Of a DNA stretch of 13,313 bases, positions 1-7,449 are shown piece after piece; the stretch's first letter is position 1, and every line of letters begins with the position of its first letter. Source of the stretch: Flammeovirgaceae bacterium UBA5008 (GTDB lineage: Bacteria; Bacteroidota; Bacteroidia; Cytophagales; Cyclobacteriaceae); contig DGYK01000016.1 of NCBI GenBank assembly GCA_002398365.1, positions 1 to 13,313 of the forward strand. Reading direction: 5' to 3'. The notes under the pieces were generated by a model that saw nothing but the letters and a program-made list of their open reading frames with translations, searched no databases and was not told the DNA's origin. The position numbers and the translations under genes were made by a program.

Positions 1-252
1 TCCGGCTGTATTGTTAACCGAGACAGTAATTGTACCCGTTGCATTCACCGTCCCCCCCCCACCTGTCAGCGGAATGCTGTAGTTAAATGTACCAGTCGCG
101 GTCGGAGTACCGCTGATGGTAATCACATTCGCGGCCCATGCGGCTGTTACTCCCGCAGGTAAACCTGTCGGTGCTCCGATGCCAGTAGCACCAGTTGTGG
201 TATGCGTGATGTTGGTTAAGGCAGTATTCACACACAAGGTAGGCGTAGATGA
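1..252 (-). repeat. Adhesin repeat unit 2 (252 of 258 bp visible)
   Basis: This is the second copy of the 86-residue unit, residues 498-581, cut by the window edge. It has lost the second cysteine: GGCGTVN in unit 1 reads GGGGTVN here, because the underlying bases form a run of nine G. More copies may follow to the left of the window. Confidence 0.9.
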
Positions 253-1743
253 AGCTGCACTTACTGTATTATTCACTGAAACGGTAATAGTGCCCGTTGC
301 ATTCACTGTACCACAACCACCTGTCAATGGTATGCTGTAGTTGAAGGTACCCGTTGCGGTCGGTGTGCCGCTGATCGTGATCACATTCGCGGCCCATGCG
401 GCCGTTACTCCAGTGGGTAAGCCCGTAGGTGCTCCAATGCCAGTAGCGCCTGTTGTGGTATGCGTGATGTTGGTCAAAGCTGTGTTGACGCACAAGGTAG
501 GTGTAGATGAGGGCGGACCCGCGGTGTTGTTGGATGACACCGTAATAGTAACGTTGGATTGAGAAACAGGGCAAATACCATTACTAATAGACCAAGTTAA
601 TACGTAGTTTCCCGGACCTGCTGCCGGAGTAAATGTAGATGATGGACTAGCGGTATCACTAAACTGAGTGGCAAGTAAACTTGGTCCACTCGAAACGCTC
701 CAAACACCGATGCCAATTACAGGAGTATTTGCACCTAATGTAGCATTCGCTGTAGGACAAATCGTTTGAGGGGAGCCTGCAACTGAAGTAGTAGGCGGTT
801 GTGTTACTGTGACAACTACTTGGTCTGAATTTCCAGTACAACCTGCTGTGGTGATGGTCCATGTTAAGGTGTTTGCTCCTATCGCAAGATTCGAAGCCGT
901 AGCTGTTGGTGAATTGGCATTTGGAGAAAAGGTCACTCCGGGTGGGCCTGTCCAAGTTCCTGTTTCTGCAGCACCTGGTGTATTTCCGCTAAGGGGGGTT
1001 GACGTACCACAAACATTGAAATCAGTACCCGCGTTCGGCAACGTAGAAATGGGCAGAGAGATATTCTGTGTAAGGTTACAATTATTGGCATCCGTCACAC
1101 TGATTGTGTAAGATCCACCATCCAAATTAGGAACTACGATATTGCCACCATTTGCCACTACAGAAGGAGCAATTGGTGTTGAGGCTGGCGTGGTCGGCCA
1201 AGAAACGGAATAGGATCCAATACCGCCAGTGATTGTTAAATCAATCGTGCCATCTGCATTTGCCCCACCCGTTAACGGATTACAATCCGGGTCAAGCAAA
1301 TTAGTTGTAATTTGAATTTGAGCAGGTTGATTGATGGTAATGTTTACCGATCTATTCTTCTGAATAAATGTACCAGTACCTGAGGCATTGACTATTACCC
1401 TGTAATTTTCACCTGCACCGTTAGCGGGTATACCAAAACTGTCTGCTCCAGGCTGATTTAATGATCCATTTCCTGCTTTAAAAGTAAAACTGGTTGTAGC
1501 GACATTTGTATAAAACGCAAGCGTGGAGAAGCTTCCATCAAAGAAGCGATATTGCAATTCAACGTTCCAAGGTGGAGCAGCCAATGGTGCAACATTTGAA
1601 ATAGTAACTAGTATTTCTCCATCGTTTCCATTGAAACACTTGACATCGGTTGGAACAGCAGTTACTGTTAATTGCGCATAACTGTTGAAACTCACAGTTA
1701 AGGAAACAATCAAAATTCCAAATAAGTAATAAAGTTTAGACAT
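1..1743 (-). CDS. Large secreted repeat-rich surface protein (adhesin-like), N-terminal 581 residues, 3' end outside window
   Basis: The frame is open from ATG at 1743-1741 to the left edge without a stop. Residues 1-23 form a signal peptide (MSK, hydrophobic core, then NSYA before Q24). Two SprB-like modules follow: about 24-130 begins with a VKCFNGNDGEI stretch, and about 150-235 has C154, an SVSW core and an SVTDANNC end at C222. Two PKD/Ig-like modules (about 237-318 and 319-408) carry GTW/GVW and LTW motifs with cysteine pairs. Two 86-residue repeats fill 412-581. In Bacteroidota such proteins are cell-surface adhesins or gliding-related proteins, usually exported by the type IX system through a C-terminal signal, which lies outside the window and is unseen. 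The start lies two bases after the stop of the 113-residue gene (TGAGGATG), so translational coupling is likely. The exact ligand and function are unknown. Confidence 0.85.
   Translation of the reverse strand, partial: MSKLYYLFGILIVSLTVSFNSYAQLTVTAVPTDVKCFNGNDGEILVTISNVAPLAAPPWNVELQYRFFDGSFSTLAFYTNVATTSFTFKAGNGSLNQPGADSFGIPANGAGENYRVIVNASGTGTFIQKNRSVNITINQPAQIQITTNLLDPDCNPLTGGANADGTIDLTITGGIGSYSVSWPTTPASTPIAPSVVANGGNIVVPNLDGGSYTISVTDANNCNLTQNISLPISTLPNAGTDFNVCGTSTPLSGNTPGAAETGTWTGPPGVTFSPNANSPTATASNLAIGANTLTWTITTAGCTGNSDQVVVTVTQPPTTSVAGSPQTICPTANATLGANTPVIGIGVWSVSSGPSLLATQFSDTASPSSTFTPAAGPGNYVLTWSISNGICPVSQSNVTITVSSNNTAGPPSSTPTLCVNTALTNITHTTTGATGIGAPTGLPTGVTAAWAANVITISGTPTATGTFNYSIPLTGGCGTVNATGTITVSVNNTVSAASSTPTLCVNTALTNITHTTTGATGIGAPTGLPAGVTAAWAANVITISGTPTATGTFNYSIPLTGGGGTVNATGTITVSVNNTAG
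52..60 (-). repeat. G9 homopolymer inside adhesin repeat 2
   Basis: On the coding strand the stretch that reads GGTTGTGGT in unit 1 reads nine consecutive G here. All four T bases have become G and the length is unchanged, so the frame stays open. This may be a slippage-prone contingency tract, or a sequencing or consensus error. Confidence 0.75.
253..510 (-). repeat. Adhesin repeat unit 1 (258 bp, 86 residues)
   Basis: This is the first of two adjacent in-frame copies of a 258-bp unit, residues 412-497, starting SSTPTLCVNTALTNITH. It contains two cysteines, one in TLCVN and one in GGCGTVN, which could pair. By hand count it differs from the next copy at about 44 of 252 bases but only about 4 of 84 residues, so most differences are silent. 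Confidence 0.9.
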
Positions 1744-1745
1744 CC

Positions 1746-2087
1746 TCAGTTATTTAGTACTTCAATTGACTTTCGGTTACATACAATACTTCCGCCATCA
1801 CCGAAGCTAAAAACAACCCGATAGTGACCCTCTGATAATTTATCTTCGGAAAAAGTAATTTCTGATTCAGAACTATTCAACTCTTTTTTCTTCTCAATGA
1901 GAGAACCATTTTTAACAACAAAAAGAGTGTAGTGGTAGGTATTGACTGATTCAACCCGAATGGTAAAGTTGATTTTCCCGGATGTTGTATCCTGAGATAG
2001 AATGGAAATTTTGTTAGGACATTTTTCGGTGTCTGCTAAAACAAAACTTTGAAAGGTGAAAAGTAGAATGGGGAGTATTACTTTCAT
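1746..2087 (-). CDS. Small exported protein of unknown function, 113 residues, upstream partner of the adhesin
   Basis: ATG at 2087-2085 begins a hydrophobic N-terminus (MKVILPILLFTFQSFVLA, then D19), which reads as a signal peptide cleaved near residue 18. There is no lipobox cysteine at the cleavage site. The mature part is about 95 residues, polar and apparently beta-rich, with alternating hydrophobic residues and few helix-type stretches. It has exactly two cysteines, C23 and C103, near its two ends; they could close a single Ig-like domain with a disulfide. The gene ends TGA at 1748-1746, two bases before the adhesin start, so the two are almost certainly co-transcribed and probably translationally coupled. 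I do not recognise the family. A role in periplasmic handling or surface assembly of the adhesin is only a guess from context. Confidence 0.75.
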   Translation of the reverse strand: MKVILPILLFTFQSFVLADTEKCPNKISILSQDTTSGKINFTIRVESVNTYHYTLFVVKNGSLIEKKKELNSSESEITFSEDKLSEGHYRVVFSFGDGGSIVCNRKSIEVLNN

Positions 2088-2254
2088 CGCTTTTGCAAAA
2101 ATTATGGATAATAAAGAATCATACTATACACTAAATGATGTCCTTAAAAATATTGTAACCAATAGAGTCATTAAAGTTGCATTAATCCAAAAAAAATACC
2201 CAATTGAATGGATAGGTTATAACATGCAAGTAATATTTATCCCAAAAAATGAAT

Positions 2255-2803
2255 TTAAAACTTTCTATTTAGTATTTCACTTAAAATAAATGCCTTCTTA
2301 AATCCTTCCGGATCCTGCAAATCCTTTACATACGCTAGAGCTGGAACTACCTGACTGTCTTGCTGATACCCCTTAAATTGACCAAACTTAACCTCCGTAT
2401 CTTCTAGTTTCATTGTTTCTTCCAAGGAAGGTCGGTTAAATGCTGCTTGCTTGGCTTTTTCGTAGGTTTCAAAAGTTCGATCTTGATCTCTTTTGCGATA
2501 ATCTACCCTTTCTACAACCGCTTCTTCCTCCAAATCATCATCATAATCGACATATTCCGCTCTTTTTACGGTCACGGGCACTTTTACCGGAGCCGGATCA
2601 GGGCTACTAGTTGGCTTAGAAGCTTGAATTTCGCGTAGCAAATCTTCAAACGAAACCGGCTTTTGGGTAGGCTGCGATGGGCTGTTGAAAGGCTCATCTC
2701 CACCAAAAGTGGGCGTGCCTTCTTCCTGCTTCTTCTTTCGGTTACGAGCAAGAAACGAGACAACGATAATGATCAGCCAAATCCAAAATTGAATATTATC
2801 CAT
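2255..2803 (-). CDS. Membrane-anchored protein of unknown function, 182 residues
   Basis: The start chosen is ATG at 2803-2801; an in-frame TTG nine bases upstream (2812) would add three residues but lies inside a promoter-like TATATTTG. The N-terminus is one membrane helix (FWIWLIIIVVSFLA) followed at once by RNRKKK, so by the positive-inside rule the long remainder is cytoplasmic. The middle is low-complexity: Pro/Ser-rich, then a very acidic DYDDDLEEE patch. The C-terminus is the most protein-like part, a charged helix ending DPEGFKKAFILSEILNRKF. I recall similar tails (AF-SEI-NRK) on uncharacterised Bacteroidota proteins, but no function. The gene diverges from smc across 166 bp; nothing shows that they work together. 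It is a single transcription unit or the first gene of one, with 167 bp of AT-rich DNA between it and the next minus-strand gene. Confidence 0.8.
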   Translation of the reverse strand: MDNIQFWIWLIIIVVSFLARNRKKKQEEGTPTFGGDEPFNSPSQPTQKPVSFEDLLREIQASKPTSSPDPAPVKVPVTVKRAEYVDYDDDLEEEAVVERVDYRKRDQDRTFETYEKAKQAAFNRPSLEETMKLEDTEVKFGQFKGYQQDSQVVPALAYVKDLQDPEGFKKAFILSEILNRKF

Positions 2804-2809
2804 CAAAGA

Positions 2810-2817
2810 CAAATATA
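2810..2817 (-). promoter_or_regulatory. Possible -7 element TATATTTG
   Basis: An exact match to the Bacteroidota -7 consensus TANNTTTG lies six bases upstream of the ATG at 2803. No convincing -33 TTG-type element lies about 19-20 bases further upstream. If used, the transcript would be leaderless or nearly so. The match could be chance in AT-rich DNA. Confidence 0.3.
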
Positions 2818-2895
2818 TTTCATTTTTTCAATAAAATGGCCTTTTTCGACCAAAATTAAGTGTTGGATAAAATGTGCATGAAATGGGAATAGCCT

Positions 2896-2920
2896 ACTTT
2901 CCAAATGCCAATCGGAAAGT
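2896..2920. promoter_or_regulatory. Inverted repeat ACTTTCC-N11-GGAAAGT in the smc promoter
   Basis: Perfect 7-bp arms (2896-2902 and 2914-2920) flank an 11-base centre. The left arm covers the -33 element and the right arm abuts the -7 element. The geometry would suit an operator for a dimeric repressor. No other evidence supports this. Confidence 0.4.
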
Positions 2921-2928
2921 TATCTTTG
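2898..2928 (+). promoter_or_regulatory. Bacteroidota-type promoter for smc
   Basis: A -33 element TTTC (2898-2901, one mismatch to TTTG), a 19-base spacer and a -7 element TATCTTTG (2921-2928, exact TANNTTTG) face smc. This predicts a transcription start near 2933 and a 5' leader of about 35 bases before ATG at 2970. Confidence 0.6.
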
Positions 2929-2969
2929 CCGTCTTATTTTTTTAACAACCACTTAATTTCTAGCGACTC

Positions 2970-5900
2970 ATGCAATTATCGAAACTGGAGATCAAAGGAT
3001 TCAAAAGCTTTGCCGATAAGATCGTCATCAACTTTGATGAAGGTATTACTGGTATTGTAGGCCCCAATGGATGCGGAAAATCGAACGTGGTAGACTCCAT
3101 TCGCTGGGTATTGGGCGAGCAAAAGACCAGTGCGCTGCGCTCTGAAAAAATGGAGAACGTAATCTTCAATGGCACGAGTCAGCGCTCCGCCCAACAAATG
3201 GCGGAAGTTTCACTTACCATCAACAACACGAAAAATATTCTCCCTACCGAATATTCTCAAATCACGATTACACGCAGATTGTATCGTTCCGGTGAAAGCG
3301 AGTATTTACTCAATGGAGTTGCGTGTCGTTTAAAGGACATCACCAATTTATTTTTAGATACCGGTGTGGCTTCCAACAGCTACGCGATTATCGAGTTAGG
3401 CATGGTCGATGACCTGCTCAACGATAGGGACAATTCACGAAGAATGTTGTTCGAAGAAGCGGCTGGTATTTCGAAATTCAAAAAGCGCAAAAAAGAAACG
3501 CTCAAAAAACTGGAAGATACGGATGCTGATTTGGAACGTGTAGAGGATTTGCTCTTCGAGATTGAGAAGAACATGAAGAGCCTGGAAAAGCAGGCTAAGC
3601 AAACAGAGCAGTATTACAAAATCAAAGAAGACTACAAGGAAAAGAGCATTCACTTAGCCCGCGTTGTCGTCAACAAGCAGAAGGATAAATTCAGTGTATT
3701 AAACAAGCAGGCTGAAACCGAAAATGATCGCAAAACCAAACTGACTGCCGAGATTGCCGAAAAGGAGGCGTTGATTGAAAAGTCGAAATCTGAACTGATT
3801 CTGAAAGAAAAAACACTTTCATCTCGGCAAAAAGCAATCAACGAATTCGTTTCACAAATTCGTCAGTACGAAAGCGACAAGCAGATTAAAAATGAGCGAT
3901 TGCGTTCGTTGAATGATCGTATTCTGAACCTTAAAGATCAAATCGATCAGGATAAGAAGAGTAATGAACGCGCACGCTTCAGCATTCAAAGTCTGGAGAC
4001 CGAAAGAGAATCGGCTCATGCGATTTTGAAGGAAATTACCAACAAGCTCGATGCACTGAAGAGTGAATTTGAAGCACAGAAAGCTGCTACTTATACCTTG
4101 CAAGGAGAATCAGATGCATTGCGTCAGGTACATCGCGCCAAGCAAGAAGAATCGTTCCAGCTCAACAAAGATTTAGAAATTCGAGAGATTCAAATCTCTT
4201 CATTTACACAAGAACTGGAGCGCACTACTACAGACACACATCAACAAAGCACCAGCTTGGCCGAGTTTGAAAAAAAGTTGGTATTGCTGAACGAAGAAAT
4301 CTCTCAGAAGAATTCTTATCTCGAAAAGCTAAAACATGACGAGGAAGATACCTTTCAGCGGATTGGTTCTTTAGAGAAAACGATCGAAATGATTCGTGAG
4401 GAGATGACCGAGAATGGTCGTAAACTCGACTCACGTCAAAACGAATATCAGCTCACCAAATCACTAGTAGAAAACCTGGAAGGATTTCCGGAAGCGATTA
4501 AGTTCTTAAAGAAAAATGTAGGTTGGACAAAAAATGCTCCACTCCTATCGGATGTGCTTTCCACCAGCGAAGAATATCGCGTAGCGATTGAAAACTACTT
4601 GGAGCCTTATCTCAACTACTACATTGTAGAGCACGAAGCGGAAGCCTACGAAGCAATCAACATTCTGAGTGATGCCAGCAAAGGAAAAGCGAACTTCTTC
4701 ATACTTGATGCATTCGAGAAGTTTACCTCCTCGCCTATTCAGATGTATCCGAATGCCTTTCCGGCCACACAGATCATCGAATTCGATCCGAAGTACACTA
4801 AACTAATGTCGTTCATTCTCGATAAAGTGTACATCGCAGAAGGTGACGTTAAAACCATGTCTTCCGATGGAGATAGCGTATTCATTACCAAGAGCGGAAA
4901 AGTAACGAAACGCAAATTCAGCTTATCGGGTGGATCGGTTGGTTTGTTTGAAGGAAAGAAAATCGGACGTGCAAAAAACTTAGAGAAACTTGATAAAGAG
5001 ATCAAAGAACTAACTAAGAAAGTGGATGACATCCGTCACTCGCTGATGGATCGTCAACGCGAATTGGAACGTTTGAAAAACAATACGCTGAAACAACAGA
5101 TTGAAGAAGCCCAAAATGCAATCAAGCTGGTGAATGACGAATACATTTCTGTGCGCACTAAACAAGAGCAGTTTTCAGCCATGCTGAACAACGCAGATTT
5201 GCGCAGAGAAGACATTCTGGAAAAGATCGATACATTGAATGCCGAGTTACAAGATCTTCGCCCGAAATCTGAGTTAGCGTTAGTTGAAATGCGTCAGCAT
5301 GATGAGCGTTTGAAAAAATTGGTAAGTGAATTAACGATTCAAAACGATTTACTTAGCCAGAAATCAGCTGCCTTCAACGAACAAAACATTTTCTATCACC
5401 AGCAAGAGAACCGGGTAAAAAGTGTGGAGCAAGAAATTCGATTTAAACAAGAATCGATGGAGCAAAGCACTGCGCGCATTGCAACCAATTCAGAAGAATT
5501 AAAAAAGAATGAGGAAGAGGCTAAAAACATCATTGAGACTACACAGAACAATGATGTAGACCTGATTGCCATGTACACCGAAAAGGAAGAAATGGAGAAA
5601 GGTTTGAGCGAAGCGGAGAAAGAGTATTACTCCGGTCGTGGTGAGATTGATCAATACGATAAAGATTTACGCGAAACACAACATCAAAGACAAAACATCG
5701 ATTCGTTGTTGATGGAATTGCAAGGTCAAATCAACGAAAGCAAATTGCAACTCAATTCTGTAAAAGAAAGATTATCGGTTGAATTTAACGTGGATTTGGA
5801 TTCAGTGATTGGAGAATCAACACCGGAAGAAACCGAAGCTTTGTTGAAAGCTGATGACGACAAACTTAGAGCTGAAGTAACTAAGATCCGCGAGAAGTTG

Positions 5901-6512
5901 GATAACATGGGGCCGATCAATCCTATGGCAATGGAAGCGTATAATGAAATCAAACAACGAAATGATTTCATCATCGCGCAGAAAGAAGATTTGTTGAAAG
6001 CCAAAGAATCGCTCTTCAGCACGATTAATGAAATTGAAGGAGTTGCCAGCGAAACTTTCATGGTAGCATTCCAGCAAATTAAAGATCATTTCATTCGCGT
6101 GTTCCGTTCATTGTTTAATGAAGGTGATGATTGCGATTTGAAATTGGTTGATCCGAGCAAGCCACTGGATTCTGAAATTGATATTATTGCAAAACCTAAA
6201 GGCAAGCGGCCGTTGACGATCAATCAACTTTCAGGAGGAGAGAAAACATTAACAGCAACGGCTCTTCTTTTCAGCATGTACCTGTTGAAGCCTGCTCCTT
6301 TCTGTATTTTCGATGAGGTGGATGCTCCATTAGATGACGCTAACATCGACAAGTTCAACAACATTATCCGAAGCTTCAGTAAGGATAGTCAGTTCGTCAT
6401 TGTAACACACAACAAGCGCACCATGACAACTACCGATGTGATTTACGGTATTACGATGGTGGAAAAAGGTATTTCGCGAGTGGTACCCGTAGATTTGAGA
6501 GAATTAGCGTAA
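2970..6512 (+). CDS. smc: Chromosome segregation protein SMC
   Basis: SMC is the ATPase core of the bacterial condensin (SMC-ScpAB) that extrudes and organises newly replicated DNA near the origin. At 1180 residues it is full length for the family. The N-terminal head carries Walker A GPNGCGKS at 31-38. A long coiled coil (about 170-490) leads to the hinge (about 505-665), which ends in a glycine-rich SLSGGSVGLFEG segment around 652-661. A second coiled coil (about 670-1000) returns to the C-terminal head, which has the ABC signature LSGGEK at 1087-1092, Walker B FCIFDEVDAPLDD with D1115/E1116, the D-loop and a switch-histidine VTHNKRTM. All catalytic elements are intact. ATG at 2970 is preceded by a good promoter. 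The gene stands alone, without scpA or scpB nearby, and ends at a strong terminator. Internal open frames on the other strand are coding-strand shadows. Confidence 0.98.
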   Translation: MQLSKLEIKGFKSFADKIVINFDEGITGIVGPNGCGKSNVVDSIRWVLGEQKTSALRSEKMENVIFNGTSQRSAQQMAEVSLTINNTKNILPTEYSQITITRRLYRSGESEYLLNGVACRLKDITNLFLDTGVASNSYAIIELGMVDDLLNDRDNSRRMLFEEAAGISKFKKRKKETLKKLEDTDADLERVEDLLFEIEKNMKSLEKQAKQTEQYYKIKEDYKEKSIHLARVVVNKQKDKFSVLNKQAETENDRKTKLTAEIAEKEALIEKSKSELILKEKTLSSRQKAINEFVSQIRQYESDKQIKNERLRSLNDRILNLKDQIDQDKKSNERARFSIQSLETERESAHAILKEITNKLDALKSEFEAQKAATYTLQGESDALRQVHRAKQEESFQLNKDLEIREIQISSFTQELERTTTDTHQQSTSLAEFEKKLVLLNEEISQKNSYLEKLKHDEEDTFQRIGSLEKTIEMIREEMTENGRKLDSRQNEYQLTKSLVENLEGFPEAIKFLKKNVGWTKNAPLLSDVLSTSEEYRVAIENYLEPYLNYYIVEHEAEAYEAINILSDASKGKANFFILDAFEKFTSSPIQMYPNAFPATQIIEFDPKYTKLMSFILDKVYIAEGDVKTMSSDGDSVFITKSGKVTKRKFSLSGGSVGLFEGKKIGRAKNLEKLDKEIKELTKKVDDIRHSLMDRQRELERLKNNTLKQQIEEAQNAIKLVNDEYISVRTKQEQFSAMLNNADLRREDILEKIDTLNAELQDLRPKSELALVEMRQHDERLKKLVSELTIQNDLLSQKSAAFNEQNIFYHQQENRVKSVEQEIRFKQESMEQSTARIATNSEELKKNEEEAKNIIETTQNNDVDLIAMYTEKEEMEKGLSEAEKEYYSGRGEIDQYDKDLRETQHQRQNIDSLLMELQGQINESKLQLNSVKERLSVEFNVDLDSVIGESTPEETEALLKADDDKLRAEVTKIREKLDNMGPINPMAMEAYNEIKQRNDFIIAQKEDLLKAKESLFSTINEIEGVASETFMVAFQQIKDHFIRVFRSLFNEGDDCDLKLVDPSKPLDSEIDIIAKPKGKRPLTINQLSGGEKTLTATALLFSMYLLKPAPFCIFDEVDAPLDDANIDKFNNIIRSFSKDSQFVIVTHNKRTMTTTDVIYGITMVEKGISRVVPVDLRELA

Positions 6513-6528
6513 GCGAATCATAACTCAC

Positions 6529-6561
6529 AAAAAAGAGCGCTGATACGTCAGCGCTTTTTTT
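6529..6561. terminator. Bidirectional rho-independent terminator between smc and the converging transporter gene
   Basis: Stem AGCGCTGA (6536-6543) / TCAGCGCT (6548-6555) closes a TACG loop. It is flanked by six A (6529-6534) on the left and a T run (6555-6561) on the right, so it can end transcription from both sides. It overlaps the transporter's TAA (6562-6560). Confidence 0.9.
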
Positions 6562-7426
6562 ATGCCGCTTTTTTCATCTGTCCAATATAAAGGGCTACAA
6601 TAACGAGCACTGCGCCCAATGCCGTTAGTAACGTAAATGGTTCATTCAACAAAATAGTGGCATATAACAAACCGAATACAGGGCAAAGGAACAACCAAAT
6701 AGAGGCGCGCACCGCATCATCTTTCAAAAGTCTTAACCATAATTGCACCGCTCCTATGGAAACGGGAATGACCAACCAAGTGAGTGAGAGAATAAATTTT
6801 AAGTCAAAAGAATTATTTCCGTTCTCAAAGAAAAGTGCAAACGGAAGGAGCATCAAGCCGCCAATAAACACTTGCCATGCGTTGATGGTGGTTCGCTGCA
6901 GTTTCCACTTCACGGAAGCATAATAAACCGATCCAATCGAATACATCAACATACACAGAATGATCAGCAAAACACCGGTAATCGTAGCATGTTTGGTTTT
7001 GAGTAAGGGCAGAGTCGCTACGGCTACACCGATCATACCAATCAAGATACTGAGCCATTCTCTCCATAGAACTTTGCGTTTCATGGTTTGAGCCGAGAGA
7101 ATGCCAATTAATAAAGGATTTAACGCGATAGCCATCGTTGTAATACCAGCGGCTACATTCTTTAATGCGATGATGAAAATGCCGAGATACAACGCTGTGT
7201 TGAATGCACCAAAAACAGTTACTTGCCACCATTCCATCCCAGAAGGAAGAGTATAACGCATGATAGCGTGTGAAAATATTAGTAGCAGAATTCCCGCTGC
7301 CAGAAACCGTATCGTGAAAAAGGTAAGCGGCTCTACCGATTGAATCCCAAACTTACCTGCCGTAGATGCCGAAGCCCATAGCAAGGCAAAGGCAATTCCA
7401 GTAAGGATGTAGTTCAGATTCTTCAA
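6560..7426 (-). CDS. EamA/DMT-family inner-membrane transporter, 288 residues
   Basis: The protein belongs to the drug/metabolite transporter superfamily (EamA, RhaT-like). It has about ten hydrophobic helices in two homologous halves, with the usual first-helix pattern (FALLWASASTAGKFGI), the PLTFFTIRFLAAG second helix, and FLCPVFGLLYATILLNEP plus LGAVLVIVALYI near the end. Length is normal for the family. The substrate cannot be read from the sequence; amino acids or metabolites are typical. The start is unusual: the frame opens with TTG at 7426, an in-frame TGA lies just upstream, and the next Met is near residue 57, inside the membrane domain. An ATG at 7439 is one base out of frame and stops after two codons. 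The gene follows metG by 23 bases and is probably co-transcribed with it. Confidence 0.88.
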   Translation of the reverse strand: MKNLNYILTGIAFALLWASASTAGKFGIQSVEPLTFFTIRFLAAGILLLIFSHAIMRYTLPSGMEWWQVTVFGAFNTALYLGIFIIALKNVAAGITTMAIALNPLLIGILSAQTMKRKVLWREWLSILIGMIGVAVATLPLLKTKHATITGVLLIILCMLMYSIGSVYYASVKWKLQRTTINAWQVFIGGLMLLPFALFFENGNNSFDLKFILSLTWLVIPVSIGAVQLWLRLLKDDAVRASIWLFLCPVFGLLYATILLNEPFTLLTALGAVLVIVALYIGQMKKAA

Positions 7427-7449
7427 TGCGTTAATTCATTTAGAACCTA

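Noticed and set aside
116..562. Two plus-strand open frames of about 73 residues that look like a repeated protein
   Set aside because: They are the antisense of the 86-residue adhesin repeats; the repetition comes from the minus-strand coding sequence, which has the signal peptide and domain structure.
2056..2289. Plus-strand open frame of 77 codons across the gap between two minus-strand genes
   Set aside because: It overlaps the ends of both minus-strand genes, has no recognisable domain, and its composition reflects AT-rich intergenic DNA.
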